A DNA stretch of 64,000 nucleotides. It comes from Alphaproteobacteria bacterium. GTDB lineage: Bacteria > Pseudomonadota > Alphaproteobacteria > ATCC43930 > CGMCC-115725. This document shows, one piece after another, positions 26,215-35,099 of this stretch (positions are counted from its first letter, which is position 1; each line of letters starts with the position of its first letter). The stretch is taken from positions 1 through 64,000 of the forward strand of contig JAFAYW010000042.1 in assembly GCA_019240125.1 (NCBI GenBank). The letters run 5' to 3'. The position numbers and the translations under genes are program-made. The notes beneath the pieces were generated by a model. It made no database searches and was not told the DNA's origin. It saw only the letters and a program-made list of their open reading frames with translations.

Positions 26215-26852
26215 CAGCGACGGTCCCCGCGAATCTTTCCACCAGCGCGCGGCACCACGTCTCCCTGCCGCAATGCCCGAACGATTGACTTCAGCCGGCG
26301 GTAGGTGACACCGCGCCCCAAACCGGTCGGCACGACGAAATCGGCACGGCGTCGCTTTTCGCGGTCCGGCACCTGCGCTCGGAGGATCGCGGCAAATCGC
26401 TCGGCGGTCATCCCTGGGCGGCGCATCACGCGCGCGCGTTGGACGCGCCGCGGGGCCGTTACGACCAGGCTTAGATCGCAACGCCGATCGGCGTGCGTCT
26501 CAAAGAGAAGCGGAATGTCGAGTACCACCAGCCTTTGTCCATGAATCCGGGCCAGCGCCACCGTGCGCCGCTCTGTGCGGCGGATCACCGGGTGCAGGAT
26601 CGCCTCCAGCTTGTGCAGCGCATCCGGGTTGGCAAAAACGCGTTGGCCGAGGCGTTGCCGGTCAATCCCACCGGCGGGGTTAGTGACGCCGGGAAACAGT
26701 GCCTCGACTGCCACTACCGCACCGCCGCCAGGCGCCAGCAGCCGGTGCACCTCGGCGTCGGCGTCATAAAGCGGGCATCCAAGTCGGCGCAGCATCGCCG
26801 CGGCGGTGCTTTTTCCCATGCCGATCGAGCCGGTCAGCCCGAGAATGATCAC
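26214..26852 (-). CDS. coaE: Dephospho-CoA kinase
   Basis: The 212-residue protein makes CoA from dephospho-CoA and ATP. The P-loop GLTGSIGMGKST is at residues 5-16, with YDADAEVHRLL and VLDIPLLFETHADRRCDLSLVVTA further on. It starts with GTG overlapping the aroE stop and its own stop overlaps the dnaQ start, so the genes are translationally coupled. Confidence 0.95.
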   Translation of the reverse strand: MIILGLTGSIGMGKSTAAAMLRRLGCPLYDADAEVHRLLAPGGGAVVAVEALFPGVTNPAGGIDRQRLGQRVFANPDALHKLEAILHPVIRRTERRTVALARIHGQRLVVLDIPLLFETHADRRCDLSLVVTAPRRVQRARVMRRPGMTAERFAAILRAQVPDREKRRRADFVVPTGLGRGVTYRRLKSIVRALRQGDVVPRAGGKIRGDRR

Positions 26853-27712
26853 CGCGCCGCCGAAAGGGTCGTCAGCACCGACGCGCGCAACTCGCGGGTG
26901 ACCCGGGGTGGTGTGCCAAACCAGGCTTCAAATCCCGGTCGTCCCTGGTGCAACAACATGCCCAGCCCATCGACCACGCGGTTGCCACGCGTCCGGGCCG
27001 TTGTCAGCAAGGTCGTGTCGAGCGGCACGTATACGATATCCGCGACCACAGCCGTTTTCGGCAATGCCGCCAGATCGAGGCCCAGGTCGGGTTCGCCGGT
27101 CATGCCGAGGCTGGTCGTGTTGACGACGATCCCGGCACCTTCCAGCAACGCGGCTCGCTTGGCCCAAGCAGCGACGGATATCGCCGATTTTGCGTCTGCC
27201 AGGTCTTCCGCGATGGCCTGAGCGCGCGCCGAGGTGCGGTTCACCAATCGGATTTCAGACACGCCTTCCTGGATCAGCGCGGCGACGATGGCACGCGCCG
27301 CGCCCCCGGCGCCCAGCACCACAGCCGGACCCGCGTGCGCATTCCAGTCAGGCGCGCAATCACGGAGGTTTTCGCGAAACCCGAAAACATCGGTATTGCT
27401 CGCCGTGAGTTTGCCATCGGCGGTAACAACCACGGTGTTGATCGCACCGATCCGCCGCGCCATCGGCTCGACGCTGTCGACGATCGCCAGCGCCGCCTGC
27501 TTGTGCGGAATGGTGAGGTTGCAGCCACGAAAGCCGAGCGCGGGCAGGGCACGCAATGCGGTTTCGAGACGGTCAGGGGCAACAGCGAGCGGCACGTACA
27601 CGCCGTCCACGCCATATTCATCGAGCCAGAAATTGTGCAGAGCCGGCGATCGCGAATGCGACACCGGCGAGCCCATAATCCCTGCCAGCCGTGTGCGGCC
27701 CGTGATCCTCAT
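26849..27712 (-). CDS. aroE: Shikimate dehydrogenase
   Basis: The 287-residue enzyme reduces 3-dehydroshikimate with NADPH. It shows the substrate motif GSPVSHSRSPALHNFWL, the catalytic lysine in LTIPHKQAAL, the NADP loop VVLGAGGAARAIVAAL and NRTSARA, which favours NADPH. The ATG overlaps the maf stop codon and its stop overlaps the coaE start. Confidence 0.95.
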   Translation of the reverse strand: MRITGRTRLAGIMGSPVSHSRSPALHNFWLDEYGVDGVYVPLAVAPDRLETALRALPALGFRGCNLTIPHKQAALAIVDSVEPMARRIGAINTVVVTADGKLTASNTDVFGFRENLRDCAPDWNAHAGPAVVLGAGGAARAIVAALIQEGVSEIRLVNRTSARAQAIAEDLADAKSAISVAAWAKRAALLEGAGIVVNTTSLGMTGEPDLGLDLAALPKTAVVADIVYVPLDTTLLTTARTRGNRVVDGLGMLLHQGRPGFEAWFGTPPRVTRELRASVLTTLSAAR

Positions 27713-28314
27713 CGCGCCAGCACCTTGCGGTCCCGCAGGAAACCCAGAAGCTCGACCAATGGCAGCCCCAGAATGGCGAAATAATCGCCTGAAATCCGCT
27801 CGAACAGCTGCACGCCCCTCCCTTCGAGCCGGTAGCTACCGACTGAACCCAGCAGCGCGTCTCCTTCCGCTGCCACGTAGGTTTCAACAAAGGAATCACT
27901 AAAGTCCCGCATCGTCAATTCAGGGAGGCTATGCGCCTGCCAGAGAGTTCGGCCGGCTCTGACGACGCAGGCGGCGGTCGCCAGCTGGTGCGTCCGACCG
28001 CGCAGCAATCGCAGCTGGCCGCGAGCCGCTTCCAGGTCACGCGGCTTGTCAAACCAGCATGTGTCCGTTGCGAGAAGCTGGTCGGCGCCAATCACCAGCG
28101 CGCCCGGATGCAGCCGCGACACCGCCGACGCTTTCGCCACGGCGAGCAGTTCGACGCAGGTCACGGGCGAATCACCGCGCCTCAACGCCTCGCGCTTCAC
28201 GGCGTCTTCATCAAAGGCTGACGGGACGATTGTGAAGTCGAGACCCGCGCCTGCGAGGAGTGCCGCCCGTGCCGTACTCGCCGAGGCGAGGATCAGCCGC
28301 TCATTGCTCGGCAC
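27709..28314 (-). CDS. maf: Maf nucleotide pyrophosphatase
   Basis: The 201-residue protein belongs to the Maf/YhdE family, which hydrolyses dTTP, UTP and modified pyrimidine nucleotides and is linked to septum formation. It has LASASTARAALLAGAGL near the N-terminus, PSAFDEDAVKRE, VIGADQLLATD and the C-terminal GVQLFERISGDYFAILGLPL. The start is GTG, with the upstream DUF299 gene overlapping by 14 bp. A substitution of R/Q in the usual SxSPRR motif by STARAA is seen in many alphaproteobacterial copies. Confidence 0.92.
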   Translation of the reverse strand: MPSNERLILASASTARAALLAGAGLDFTIVPSAFDEDAVKREALRRGDSPVTCVELLAVAKASAVSRLHPGALVIGADQLLATDTCWFDKPRDLEAARGQLRLLRGRTHQLATAACVVRAGRTLWQAHSLPELTMRDFSDSFVETYVAAEGDALLGSVGSYRLEGRGVQLFERISGDYFAILGLPLVELLGFLRDRKVLAR

Positions 28315-29125
28315 CGGCCCGCCGCATGTAAAGCCGATAGATCGACGCCGCGGTCTCTTCGATCGAGCGGCGCGTCACATCGATGACCGGCCACTTCCGC
28401 TCGGCGAATACCCGCCGGGCCTCACGTACCTCGGCCTGTACCGCCTCGGTATCGGTGTAATCGGTTGCCTCGTTATGATCGAGCATGCTGAGACGGTTAC
28501 GCCTGAGGTGGATCAGCCGCTCCGGCTCATTGGTCAGTCCCACAATCAGCGGTTTTTCCGCCGCCATCAACTCGGCGGGCAACGCGACACCCGGAACAAA
28601 CGGCACGTTCGCCGCCTTGATCCCGCGATTGGCGAGATAGAGGCAGGTCGGGGTCTTGGAGGTGCGTGAGACGCCGACCAGACACACATCCGCGTCGTGG
28701 ATGCCCCATGGCGACTGGCCGTCATCGTGGTTGATCGCAAAGGTCATCGCATCGATGCGCGCGAAATATTCGCTGTCGAGAAGATGCTGCTTGCCAGGCA
28801 ACCCGCGGCTTTGCCGACCGAGATGTGAGGTCAGTGCACTGATGACCGGGTCGAGCACCGGAATTGCCGGTACCTGCAATCGTCGGCAGCCCTCCTGCAA
28901 CGCCTGCCGCAACGACTCGTTGACCATCGTGAACAGCACAAGCCCGCCATTAGTCTCGATCCCGGCCAGAACCCGATCGATCTGACTGAGCGTCCGCACC
29001 ATGCTCCAGACATGCTCGATAGCCTGAACCTCATCAAACTGGACGAGGCAAGCACGCGCAACGGAATGCACGGTATCTCCGGTTGAATCCGACACTAGGT
29101 GCAGGTGAAAGCGGTTGACGGTCAC
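28301..29125 (-). CDS. PEP synthase regulatory kinase/pyrophosphorylase (DUF299)
   Basis: The protein acts on PEP synthase or pyruvate phosphate dikinase by ADP-dependent phosphorylation and pyrophosphorolysis. The family P-loop-like motif GVSRTSKTPTCLYLANRG and the N-terminal HLHLVSDSTGDT are clear. A GTG at 29125 (VNRFHLHLVSDSTG) gives the usual N-terminus of about 274 residues; the 29164 start adds 13 unlikely residues. This gene is the RP001/DUF299 marker that flanks hemE at the origin in Caulobacter and Rickettsia. Confidence 0.92.
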   Translation of the reverse strand: MTVNRFHLHLVSDSTGDTVHSVARACLVQFDEVQAIEHVWSMVRTLSQIDRVLAGIETNGGLVLFTMVNESLRQALQEGCRRLQVPAIPVLDPVISALTSHLGRQSRGLPGKQHLLDSEYFARIDAMTFAINHDDGQSPWGIHDADVCLVGVSRTSKTPTCLYLANRGIKAANVPFVPGVALPAELMAAEKPLIVGLTNEPERLIHLRRNRLSMLDHNEATDYTDTEAVQAEVREARRVFAERKWPVIDVTRRSIEETAASIYRLYMRRAGAEQ

Positions 29126-29545
29126 CTGGCGCTCACACGCGACTGCGACGCCCGGTCTCCGCACGCAGAGCTGTGGATGGTTCTCAGCCTAATGCGCATA
29201 AATTCCGTCTTTTCCAGAGGGAGGCAAGAACGATACCCGAGTTTCGCGCAAGCGGCTGCGGCTTATTCGCTGTTGAACAACCCCGCCGCGTCACCCGGCA
29301 AAGCCGGGGATCATGGTTCATCCCGAACTTCGCCGACGCTTATACACACCACCGGTGCTCCCAACTTGCTGATATTTCACACCATATCACCATTCTCGAC
29401 GGGTCGGGACAATTCAGCGGCAAACGAGATGGCGGGGGACAAATCGCGGATAAGTTGGGGATGCTTGCCAATCCCCGGGATGCACAGCCATTCTCTACAA
29501 CTACATCCCTTATCTAGATTCTCTTAAAAGGAAGAAGGGCGGGCC
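29126..29545. other. Putative chromosomal origin of replication (oriC)
   Basis: This 420-bp gene-free gap separates DUF299 and hemE, the position of Cori in Caulobacter and of the Rickettsia origin. A 9-mer TTATACACA at 29340-29348 fits the DnaA-box pattern TTATNCACA. Weaker matches are TGCGCATAA (29193-29201, 8 of 9), TGTGGATGG (29172-29180), TATTTCACA (29373-29381) and TTATCTAGA (29510-29518), each 7 of 9. A 6-bp hairpin lies at 29294-29308. The AT-rich end at about 29505-29530, with a GATTC (GANTC) site, could be the unwinding element. Transcription diverges from here on both sides. Confidence 0.72.
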
Positions 29546-30580
29546 ATGGCTGGGGAGCCTTTGAAGCCCATTTTGGCGGCCCTCAGCGGGCAGACCTTGT
29601 CACGCCCGCCCTGGTGGCTCATGCGGCAGGCCGGACGCTACCTACCCGAATATCGGGCGCTGCGGGCCAACGCGGCTAATTTCATCGAGTTCTGTCTGAC
29701 GCCGACGCTGGCAGCCGAAGTGACTCTGCAGCCGATCCGCCGCTTTGGCATGGATGCGGCGATCCTCTTCGCCGATATCCTGTTGATTCCCCGTGCCCTG
29801 GGGCAAAGCGTGGAGTTTCGCGAAGGCGGCCCGGTGCTTGAGCCGATCTCTCCAGACAAGGGATTGCGGCATCTGCGACTGGAGGGGCTGAGCGCGCTGG
29901 ATCCGGTGTACGAGACGATCGCGCGGGTGCGTCGTGAACTGCCCGCCAGGACCACCCTGATCGGCTTTGCCGGCGCCCCTTGGACCGTAGCGACGTATAT
30001 GGTGGAAGGTGGCGGCAGCCGAGATTATCCCGCGGCCAAGGGGTGGGCCTATCGCGACCCCGACGGTTTTGCCGCGCTGCTTGACCTGATCAGCGAGGCA
30101 ACGGTGAGATACCTTGCGCGCCAGATCGAAGCTGGCGCGGAGGTCATCCAGCTTTTTGACAGCTGGGCGGGTGTTTTACCTGAGCCCCTGTTTGGGCGCT
30201 GCGTGATCGGGCCGACGCGCAGCATCGTGCAACAACTGAAACAGCACTTTCCCGCGACGCCCATCATCGGGTTCCCGCGCGGGGCGGGCCCGCGATATGA
30301 GCGCTATGCTGATGAAACCGGAGTTGACGCGGTGGCTCTGGACACCGTGGTTCCCCTTGAGATGGCGCGCGACCGGTTACAAAGCCGCGTGGCGGTGCAG
30401 GGCAATCTCGACCCGATCGCGTTGCTGACCGGCGGGTCGGCGCTCGAGGCGGCGGTGGTGCGTATCCGCGGAGCGCTGGGTTCCGGTCCGCTCGTCTTCA
30501 ATCTGGGTCATGGCGTATTGCCGCAGACACCGCCGGAGCATGTCGCAAGACTTGCCCAGTTGCTGACCGAACCGATCTGA
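29546..30580 (+). CDS. hemE: Uroporphyrinogen decarboxylase
   Basis: The 344-residue enzyme converts uroporphyrinogen III to coproporphyrinogen III. The N-terminal signature PWWLMRQAGRYLPEYR, the catalytic aspartate in AAILFADILLIP, GFAGAPWTVATYMVEG, and GNLDPIALL are all there. AGGAAG lies upstream of the ATG. It heads the hemE-hemH-hemJ-rho run, with hemH starting 6 bp after its stop codon. Confidence 0.96.
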   Translation: MAGEPLKPILAALSGQTLSRPPWWLMRQAGRYLPEYRALRANAANFIEFCLTPTLAAEVTLQPIRRFGMDAAILFADILLIPRALGQSVEFREGGPVLEPISPDKGLRHLRLEGLSALDPVYETIARVRRELPARTTLIGFAGAPWTVATYMVEGGGSRDYPAAKGWAYRDPDGFAALLDLISEATVRYLARQIEAGAEVIQLFDSWAGVLPEPLFGRCVIGPTRSIVQQLKQHFPATPIIGFPRGAGPRYERYADETGVDAVALDTVVPLEMARDRLQSRVAVQGNLDPIALLTGGSALEAAVVRIRGALGSGPLVFNLGHGVLPQTPPEHVARLAQLLTEPI

Positions 30581-30586
30581 TTGCTG

Positions 30587-31564
30587 ATGGTGCGGCGTGC
30601 GGTTGTTCTGATGAACCTTGGCGGACCTGATTCGCCAAGCGCGGTACGTCCGTTTCTCTACAATCTGTTCCGGGACCCAGCGATCATTACCCTGCCAACG
30701 ATGTTGCGCGTGCCGTTGGCTTGGGTCATCGCAGCGCGACGCGCCAAAACGGCGGGCGAGATATACGAATATCTTGGTGGCGGATCGCCGCTGCTACCGA
30801 ATACTGAAGCGCAGGCAAGTGCGTTGCAGGCGACGCTGGGTTCGGAATACCGCTGCTTTGTCGCGATGCGTTACTGGCATCCGCTGACAGCCGCTACCGT
30901 GACACAGGTTCAAGAATGGAAGCCGGACGAAGTCATTCTGCTGCCGCTCTATCCGCAATTCTCTACGACCACCACGGCATCCTCGTTCAGGGCTTGGCAT
31001 GCGGAAGCCGCGCGCCAGGGGCTTAGCGCCCCGACACGGGAAATACGCTCGTACCCGACAGCGAGCGGATTGATTGCGGCGCTGGTCGCCAATATCGAGG
31101 CTGGCCTCGCATCGCTCAGAGACCGTCCCTTTCGGCTGTTGCTCAGCGCGCATGGGCTGCCGCTTAAGATCGTCGCCGCGGGAGATCCCTATCCCGAGGA
31201 GGTGCGGGCGACCGCGCAGGCGATCGTGGCTGCCTTGCCTTTCCCGGTTGACTGGACCGTCTGCTACCAGAGCCGGGTGGGACCGCTCGCGTGGCTGGGG
31301 CCATCTGTTGATGATGAACTGCGACGGGCGGCGTGTGACGGCATTGGCGTGGTGATCGCGCCGATTGCATTTGTCTCAGAGCACTCAGAGACGCTTGTCG
31401 AACTGGACCGCGACTACCGGCGGGTCGCCGAAGAACTGCATATCCCGTTTTACGAACGGATTCCCACTGTCGGCGCCAACCCGCGGTTTATCGCCGCGCT
31501 TGCGGCGCAGATAACCGGCGATGTTGACGCCGAGGCTGTCGCGATGGCGGCGGCGTATCGGTAA
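30587..31564 (+). CDS. hemH: Ferrochelatase
   Basis: The 325-residue enzyme (from ATG 30587) inserts Fe2+ into protoporphyrin IX. It has the opening VVLMNLGGPDSP, the catalytic histidine in LLSAHGLPLK, FVSEHSETLVELD with the glutamate that faces the metal site, and the C-terminal ANPRFIAALAAQI. The track start at TTG 30581 only adds two residues. It sits between hemE and hemJ, covering the last steps of haem synthesis. Confidence 0.95.
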   Translation: MVRRAVVLMNLGGPDSPSAVRPFLYNLFRDPAIITLPTMLRVPLAWVIAARRAKTAGEIYEYLGGGSPLLPNTEAQASALQATLGSEYRCFVAMRYWHPLTAATVTQVQEWKPDEVILLPLYPQFSTTTTASSFRAWHAEAARQGLSAPTREIRSYPTASGLIAALVANIEAGLASLRDRPFRLLLSAHGLPLKIVAAGDPYPEEVRATAQAIVAALPFPVDWTVCYQSRVGPLAWLGPSVDDELRRAACDGIGVVIAPIAFVSEHSETLVELDRDYRRVAEELHIPFYERIPTVGANPRFIAALAAQITGDVDAEAVAMAAAYR

Positions 31565-31570
31565 ACCACG

Positions 31571-32011
31571 ATGTTGAGTGCCGCCTACCCCTGGATCAAA
31601 GGACTGCACATCATTGCCGTCATTGCCTGGATGGCGGGGCTTCTGTATCTGCCCCGACTTTTCGTGTACCACGCCGACGTGCCGCCAGGGTCCAACCGCG
31701 CCGCGATGCTGATGGTCATGGAGCGTCGTTTGCTCCGCGGGATCATGCTGCCGGCATTACTGATGACGTATGGATTTGGCGGTCTGTTGCTGGCAACACC
31801 CGGTGTCGTTGACTGGCAGCGCGGCTGGATCTGGATAAAACTGGCTCTGGTGTTGTCGCTGACGGTTTTCCACATGCTGCTGTCGCGATGGCGCCGCGGG
31901 TTTGCTGCCGGGACGATCCCGCATGACGCGCGGTTTTTTAGAATCGCCAATGAAGTGCCGACTGTCGCGATGATTGTCATTGTGCTGATGGTCGTGGCGA
32001 AGCCGCTATAG
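31571..32011 (+). CDS. hemJ: Protoporphyrinogen oxidase HemJ
   Basis: The 146-residue protein has four membrane segments and the HemJ (UPF0093) signature WIKGLHIIAVIAWMAGLLYLPRLFVYH; the histidine in GLHII and the lysine in WIKLALVLSL match residues needed for haem binding and activity. It oxidises protoporphyrinogen IX to protoporphyrin IX. It begins 6 bp after hemH. Unusually close packing of hemE, hemH and hemJ is typical for alphaproteobacteria. Confidence 0.95.
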   Translation: MLSAAYPWIKGLHIIAVIAWMAGLLYLPRLFVYHADVPPGSNRAAMLMVMERRLLRGIMLPALLMTYGFGGLLLATPGVVDWQRGWIWIKLALVLSLTVFHMLLSRWRRGFAAGTIPHDARFFRIANEVPTVAMIVIVLMVVAKPL

Positions 32012-32209
32012 GATAATTGTGCGATCAAATAACCGTGGGTCTTGCAAACTTGTTTGACTTGCATATCTCCCTTCGGTAAGGGAAACCGCCATAACCCGCC
32101 GGTTTCCGTCGGACCTCCCAAACCTCCATCTGCCCTCCTGGCTGCGGGAGTCCGTCCCGTACAGCGGTGCCCGAACCGGGTCCACATCCCAAAAGACGAC
32201 GACACATCC
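32012..32209 (+). promoter_or_regulatory. rho leader with hairpin and C-rich tract
   Basis: The 198-bp leader holds a 6-bp hairpin TCCCTT-CGGT-AAGGGA (32068-32083) followed at about 32090-32145 by a stretch with many more C than G. A C-rich, unstructured RNA is what Rho binds, and rho of E. coli is known to be autoregulated by termination in its leader. Similar feedback here is an inference from the base content. No canonical -35/-10 pair was found, so readthrough from hemJ is possible. Confidence 0.4.
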
Positions 32210-33466
32210 ATGAATCTCCAGGAACTGAAGCGGAAAACCCCGGCCGAACTGCTGGCGTTTGCCGAAGAACTGCAAATCGAAAATGCCTCTTCTCTGCGTA
32301 AGCAGGACATGATGTTCGCGGTGCTTAAGCAGCTCGCGGAAAATGATGTCACCATTACGGGCGATGGCGTTCTCGAAGTCCTATCCGACGGCTTCGGTTT
32401 TCTAAGGTCGCCGGAGGCGAATTATCTTCCCGGCCCGGACGATATTTACGTCAGTCCAAATCAAGTGCGGCGGTTCGGTCTGCGCACCGGTGACACGGTC
32501 GAGGGTCAAATTCGCTCGCCGCGCGATGGCGAACGTTATTTCGCGCTTCTCAAGGTCAACAGCATCAATTTCGAAGAGCCGGATCGATTACGGCACCGGA
32601 TCAATTTCGATAATCTGACACCGCTCTATCCCGAAGAGAAAATCGAGCTGGAGCTCGATGATCCCACCAAAAAAGACCTGACGACCCGGGTACTGGATCT
32701 GATCACGCCGCTCGGTAAAGGTCAGCGCGCCTTGATCGTGTCGCCGCCGCGGACCGGGAAGACCGTGATGCTGCAGAATATCGCGCACGCTCTCGCCAAG
32801 AACCACCCGGAGACCTACCTGCTGGTCTTGTTGATCGACGAGCGGCCGGAGGAAGTCACCGACATGGCCCGCTCGGTCAAGGGCGAGGTGATCAGCTCGA
32901 CCTTCGATGAGCCCGCGCAGCGCCATGTGCAGGTAGCCGAGATGGTTATCGAAAAGGCCAAACGCCTGGTCGAGCACAAGCGCGACGTCGTCATCCTGCT
33001 CGATTCGATCACGCGTCTGGCGCGCGCCTACAACACTGTCGTGCCCTCATCGGGCAAGGTGCTGACGGGTGGTGTCGATGCCAATGCGCTGCAACGCCCG
33101 AAGCGCTTTTTTGGGGCGGCGCGAAACATCGAGGAAGGCGGGTCGCTGACCATTATCGCGACAGCGCTGATCGACACCGGCTCGCGCATGGACGAGGTCA
33201 TCTTCGAAGAGTTCAAGGGCACGGGTAATTCGGAAATCGTCCTCGATCGCAAGGTTGCCGACAAACGCACCTTCCCAGCTCTCGACATCACCAAATCCGG
33301 TACCCGCAAGGAGGAATTGCTGGTCGACCGCGGGGTTCTCGCCAAGATGTGGGTACTACGCCGCGTGTTGATGCCGATGGGCACGTCGGACGGGCTGGAA
33401 TTCCTGATCAACAAGCTCAAGGAATCGAAGAACAATTCCGAGTTCTTCGACGCGATGAATACCTGA
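32210..33466 (+). CDS. rho: Transcription termination factor Rho
   Basis: The ATG at 32210 gives the standard 418-residue protein ([17 protein letters not shown]); the track start at 32042 belongs to the leader. It has the N-terminal RNA-binding OB domain ([14 protein letters not shown]), Walker A SPPRTGKT, Walker [17 protein letters not shown], the Q-loop region and the R-loop GTGNSEIVL. Rho is a hexameric RNA helicase. It closes the hemEHJ-rho run. No C-rich insertion or extended N-terminus is present. Confidence 0.97.
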   Translation: MNLQELKRKTPAELLAFAEELQIENASSLRKQDMMFAVLKQLAENDVTITGDGVLEVLSDGFGFLRSPEANYLPGPDDIYVSPNQVRRFGLRTGDTVEGQIRSPRDGERYFALLKVNSINFEEPDRLRHRINFDNLTPLYPEEKIELELDDPTKKDLTTRVLDLITPLGKGQRALIVSPPRTGKTVMLQNIAHALAKNHPETYLLVLLIDERPEEVTDMARSVKGEVISSTFDEPAQRHVQVAEMVIEKAKRLVEHKRDVVILLDSITRLARAYNTVVPSSGKVLTGGVDANALQRPKRFFGAARNIEEGGSLTIIATALIDTGSRMDEVIFEEFKGTGNSEIVLDRKVADKRTFPALDITKSGTRKEELLVDRGVLAKMWVLRRVLMPMGTSDGLEFLINKLKESKNNSEFFDAMNT

Positions 33467-33490
33467 CCCGACCGTTCCCTGTCATCGGAC

Positions 33491-33560
33491 GAAGCAATCT
33501 TGAGCCGTCGAACTCTTCGGGTTGAGATTGCTTCGCGTCGCTCGCAGTGATGGCTAAAGC
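33491..33560. repeat. REP-like palindromic intergenic element
   Basis: Between rho and the convergent quinone oxidoreductase gene, the arms GAAGCAATCT (33491-33500) and AGATTGCTTC (33535-33544) form a 10-bp perfect stem with a 34-base loop. Read on the minus strand, the right part gives CACTGCGAGCGACGCGAAG, which resembles the GCGAGCG-AGCGAAGCAAT repeats scattered between genes of Bradyrhizobium and related genomes. It may also help end transcription from both sides. Confidence 0.6.
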
Positions 33561-34534
33561 TACACGGTAAACACTGTCGAGCCGGTGGTTTTGCGGTCCT
33601 GCAGGTTGCGATGCGCCTGGGCTGCGTCCCGCAGCGGATAGGTCTGGTTGATCGCCAGCTTTACGACGCCCTTTTTCACCACATCGAACAAATCGCTCGA
33701 TGCCGTCAGCAGATCGTCGCGGCTCGCTGTGTAGGTGTTGAGCGTTGGCCGGGTTACGAACAGCGAACCCTTGCCGGCGAGGATGCCGAGATCGAACGGC
33801 GGTACCGAGCCCGAAGATTGCCCGAACAAGGCCAGCAGCCCAAGCGGCGCCAGACAATCCAGCGACTTCATAAACGTGTCTTTGCCAACCGAGTCGTAGA
33901 CCACCGGGAGCTTTTTGCCGCTGGTGATCTCGCCGACGCGCGCAACAAAATCTTCCTTGCGGTAGTTGATCGCGTGATCGCAGCCATTCGCTTTGGCCAG
34001 TCTGCCCTTCTCCTCATCGCCAACCGTGCCGATCACCGTGGCGCCGAGATGTTTTGCCCACTGGCAGACGATCAACCCGACGCCGCCAGCCGCGGCATGG
34101 ATCAGAATCGTCTCGCCCGGCTTCACGGCATGGGTGCGGCGGATCAGATACCAGGCGGTCATGCCCTTGAGCATCATCGCCGCGGCCTGCTGGTCGGTGA
34201 TGCCGTCCGGCACCGGAACCAGCCGATCGGCTGGCATAACCCGCGACTCGCTATAGGCACCGAGCGGGCCACCGGCATAGGCGACGCGGTCACCGGCTTT
34301 CAGCCCCGACACTCCCGGGCCGACCTCTTCGATGATCCCGGCGGCCTCAGAGCCCAGCCCGCTCGGCATCGCCATCGGGTAAAGGCCCGAGCGCTGGTAG
34401 GTATCGATGTAATTCAGCCCGACCGCGGTATGCCGCAGCCGTACCTGGCCGTCGCCCGGCCTGCCGACCTCGACGGTCTGCCACTCCAGCACTTCGGGGC
34501 CGCCAGTTTTCGCCAATCGGATTGCCTGCACCAT
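33560..34534 (-). CDS. NADPH:quinone oxidoreductase
   Basis: The 324-residue medium-chain reductase lacks the zinc ligands of alcohol dehydrogenases and matches Qor: VGLNYIDTYQRSGLYP, the cofactor loop ILIHAAAGGVGLIVCQWAK, YRKEDFV and the C-terminal HRNLQDRKTTGS. It reduces quinones in one-electron steps, part of the stress response. It is alone on the minus strand; the downstream end adjoins the repeat next to rho. Confidence 0.92.
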   Translation of the reverse strand: MVQAIRLAKTGGPEVLEWQTVEVGRPGDGQVRLRHTAVGLNYIDTYQRSGLYPMAMPSGLGSEAAGIIEEVGPGVSGLKAGDRVAYAGGPLGAYSESRVMPADRLVPVPDGITDQQAAAMMLKGMTAWYLIRRTHAVKPGETILIHAAAGGVGLIVCQWAKHLGATVIGTVGDEEKGRLAKANGCDHAINYRKEDFVARVGEITSGKKLPVVYDSVGKDTFMKSLDCLAPLGLLALFGQSSGSVPPFDLGILAGKGSLFVTRPTLNTYTASRDDLLTASSDLFDVVKKGVVKLAINQTYPLRDAAQAHRNLQDRKTTGSTVFTV

Positions 34535-34610
34535 CGCTCTCTCCCGTGCGTCTCATTGCTTGATGGCAGGAGGATAGAGGCGGCGCCACAACTCGTCACG
34601 AGCGCAATGA

Positions 34611-35066
34611 TCAGGCGGCCCTGAGCAAGACTCCTTCCAGGCCGAGCAGCCACTGCTTGGTGGGCAGGCCGGTACCACCGCTGTAGCCTCCCATGCCGCT
34701 GCGACCGAGAATGCGGTGGCAGGGCACGATGATCGGGATCGGGTTTCGGCCACAGGCACGCCCGACGGCGCGCGGCCCGGAGTCCAGCTCGTGCGCCACG
34801 TCGCCATAACTGCGCGTCTGGCCGTAGGGGATCGCGCACATGGCGGCCCAGACGGCCTGCTCGAATTGCGATCCCGCCGCACCAAGCGGCAGGTCGAACG
34901 CGGTTAGCTTCCCGTCTAAATAGGCTGACAATTGGCGCGCTGCTTCGAGCAGCAAAGGGCTGCCATTACTCTGTGCGTCCTCGCACCAGCGGACGCCGAC
35001 GATCGCCTCATCCGTTTCATCAAGGGTCAAGCGCCCGACGGGGGTGTTCAAAGAAAGCGAAGGCAT
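34611..35066 (-). CDS. ogt: Methylated-DNA-protein-cysteine methyltransferase
   Basis: The 151-residue protein removes the alkyl group from O6-alkylguanine in a suicide reaction. The active-site cysteine is Cys116 in VPCHRILG, and RSYGDVAHELDSGPRAVGRACGRNP carries the DNA-binding helix-turn-helix and arginine finger. There is no AdaA sensor domain, so this is the constitutive Ogt/MGMT form. The gene sits downstream of the thioredoxin-domain gene, 34 bp apart, so both may share a transcript. Confidence 0.95.
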   Translation of the reverse strand: MPSLSLNTPVGRLTLDETDEAIVGVRWCEDAQSNGSPLLLEAARQLSAYLDGKLTAFDLPLGAAGSQFEQAVWAAMCAIPYGQTRSYGDVAHELDSGPRAVGRACGRNPIPIIVPCHRILGRSGMGGYSGGTGLPTKQWLLGLEGVLLRAA

Positions 35067-35099
35067 CGGCTCAACTCCATCAGGAACATTAAACGAACA

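Noticed and set aside
29294-29308. CCCGGC-AAA-GCCGGG hairpin in the origin gap as a terminator
   Set aside because: No T run follows on either strand and no gene ends here.
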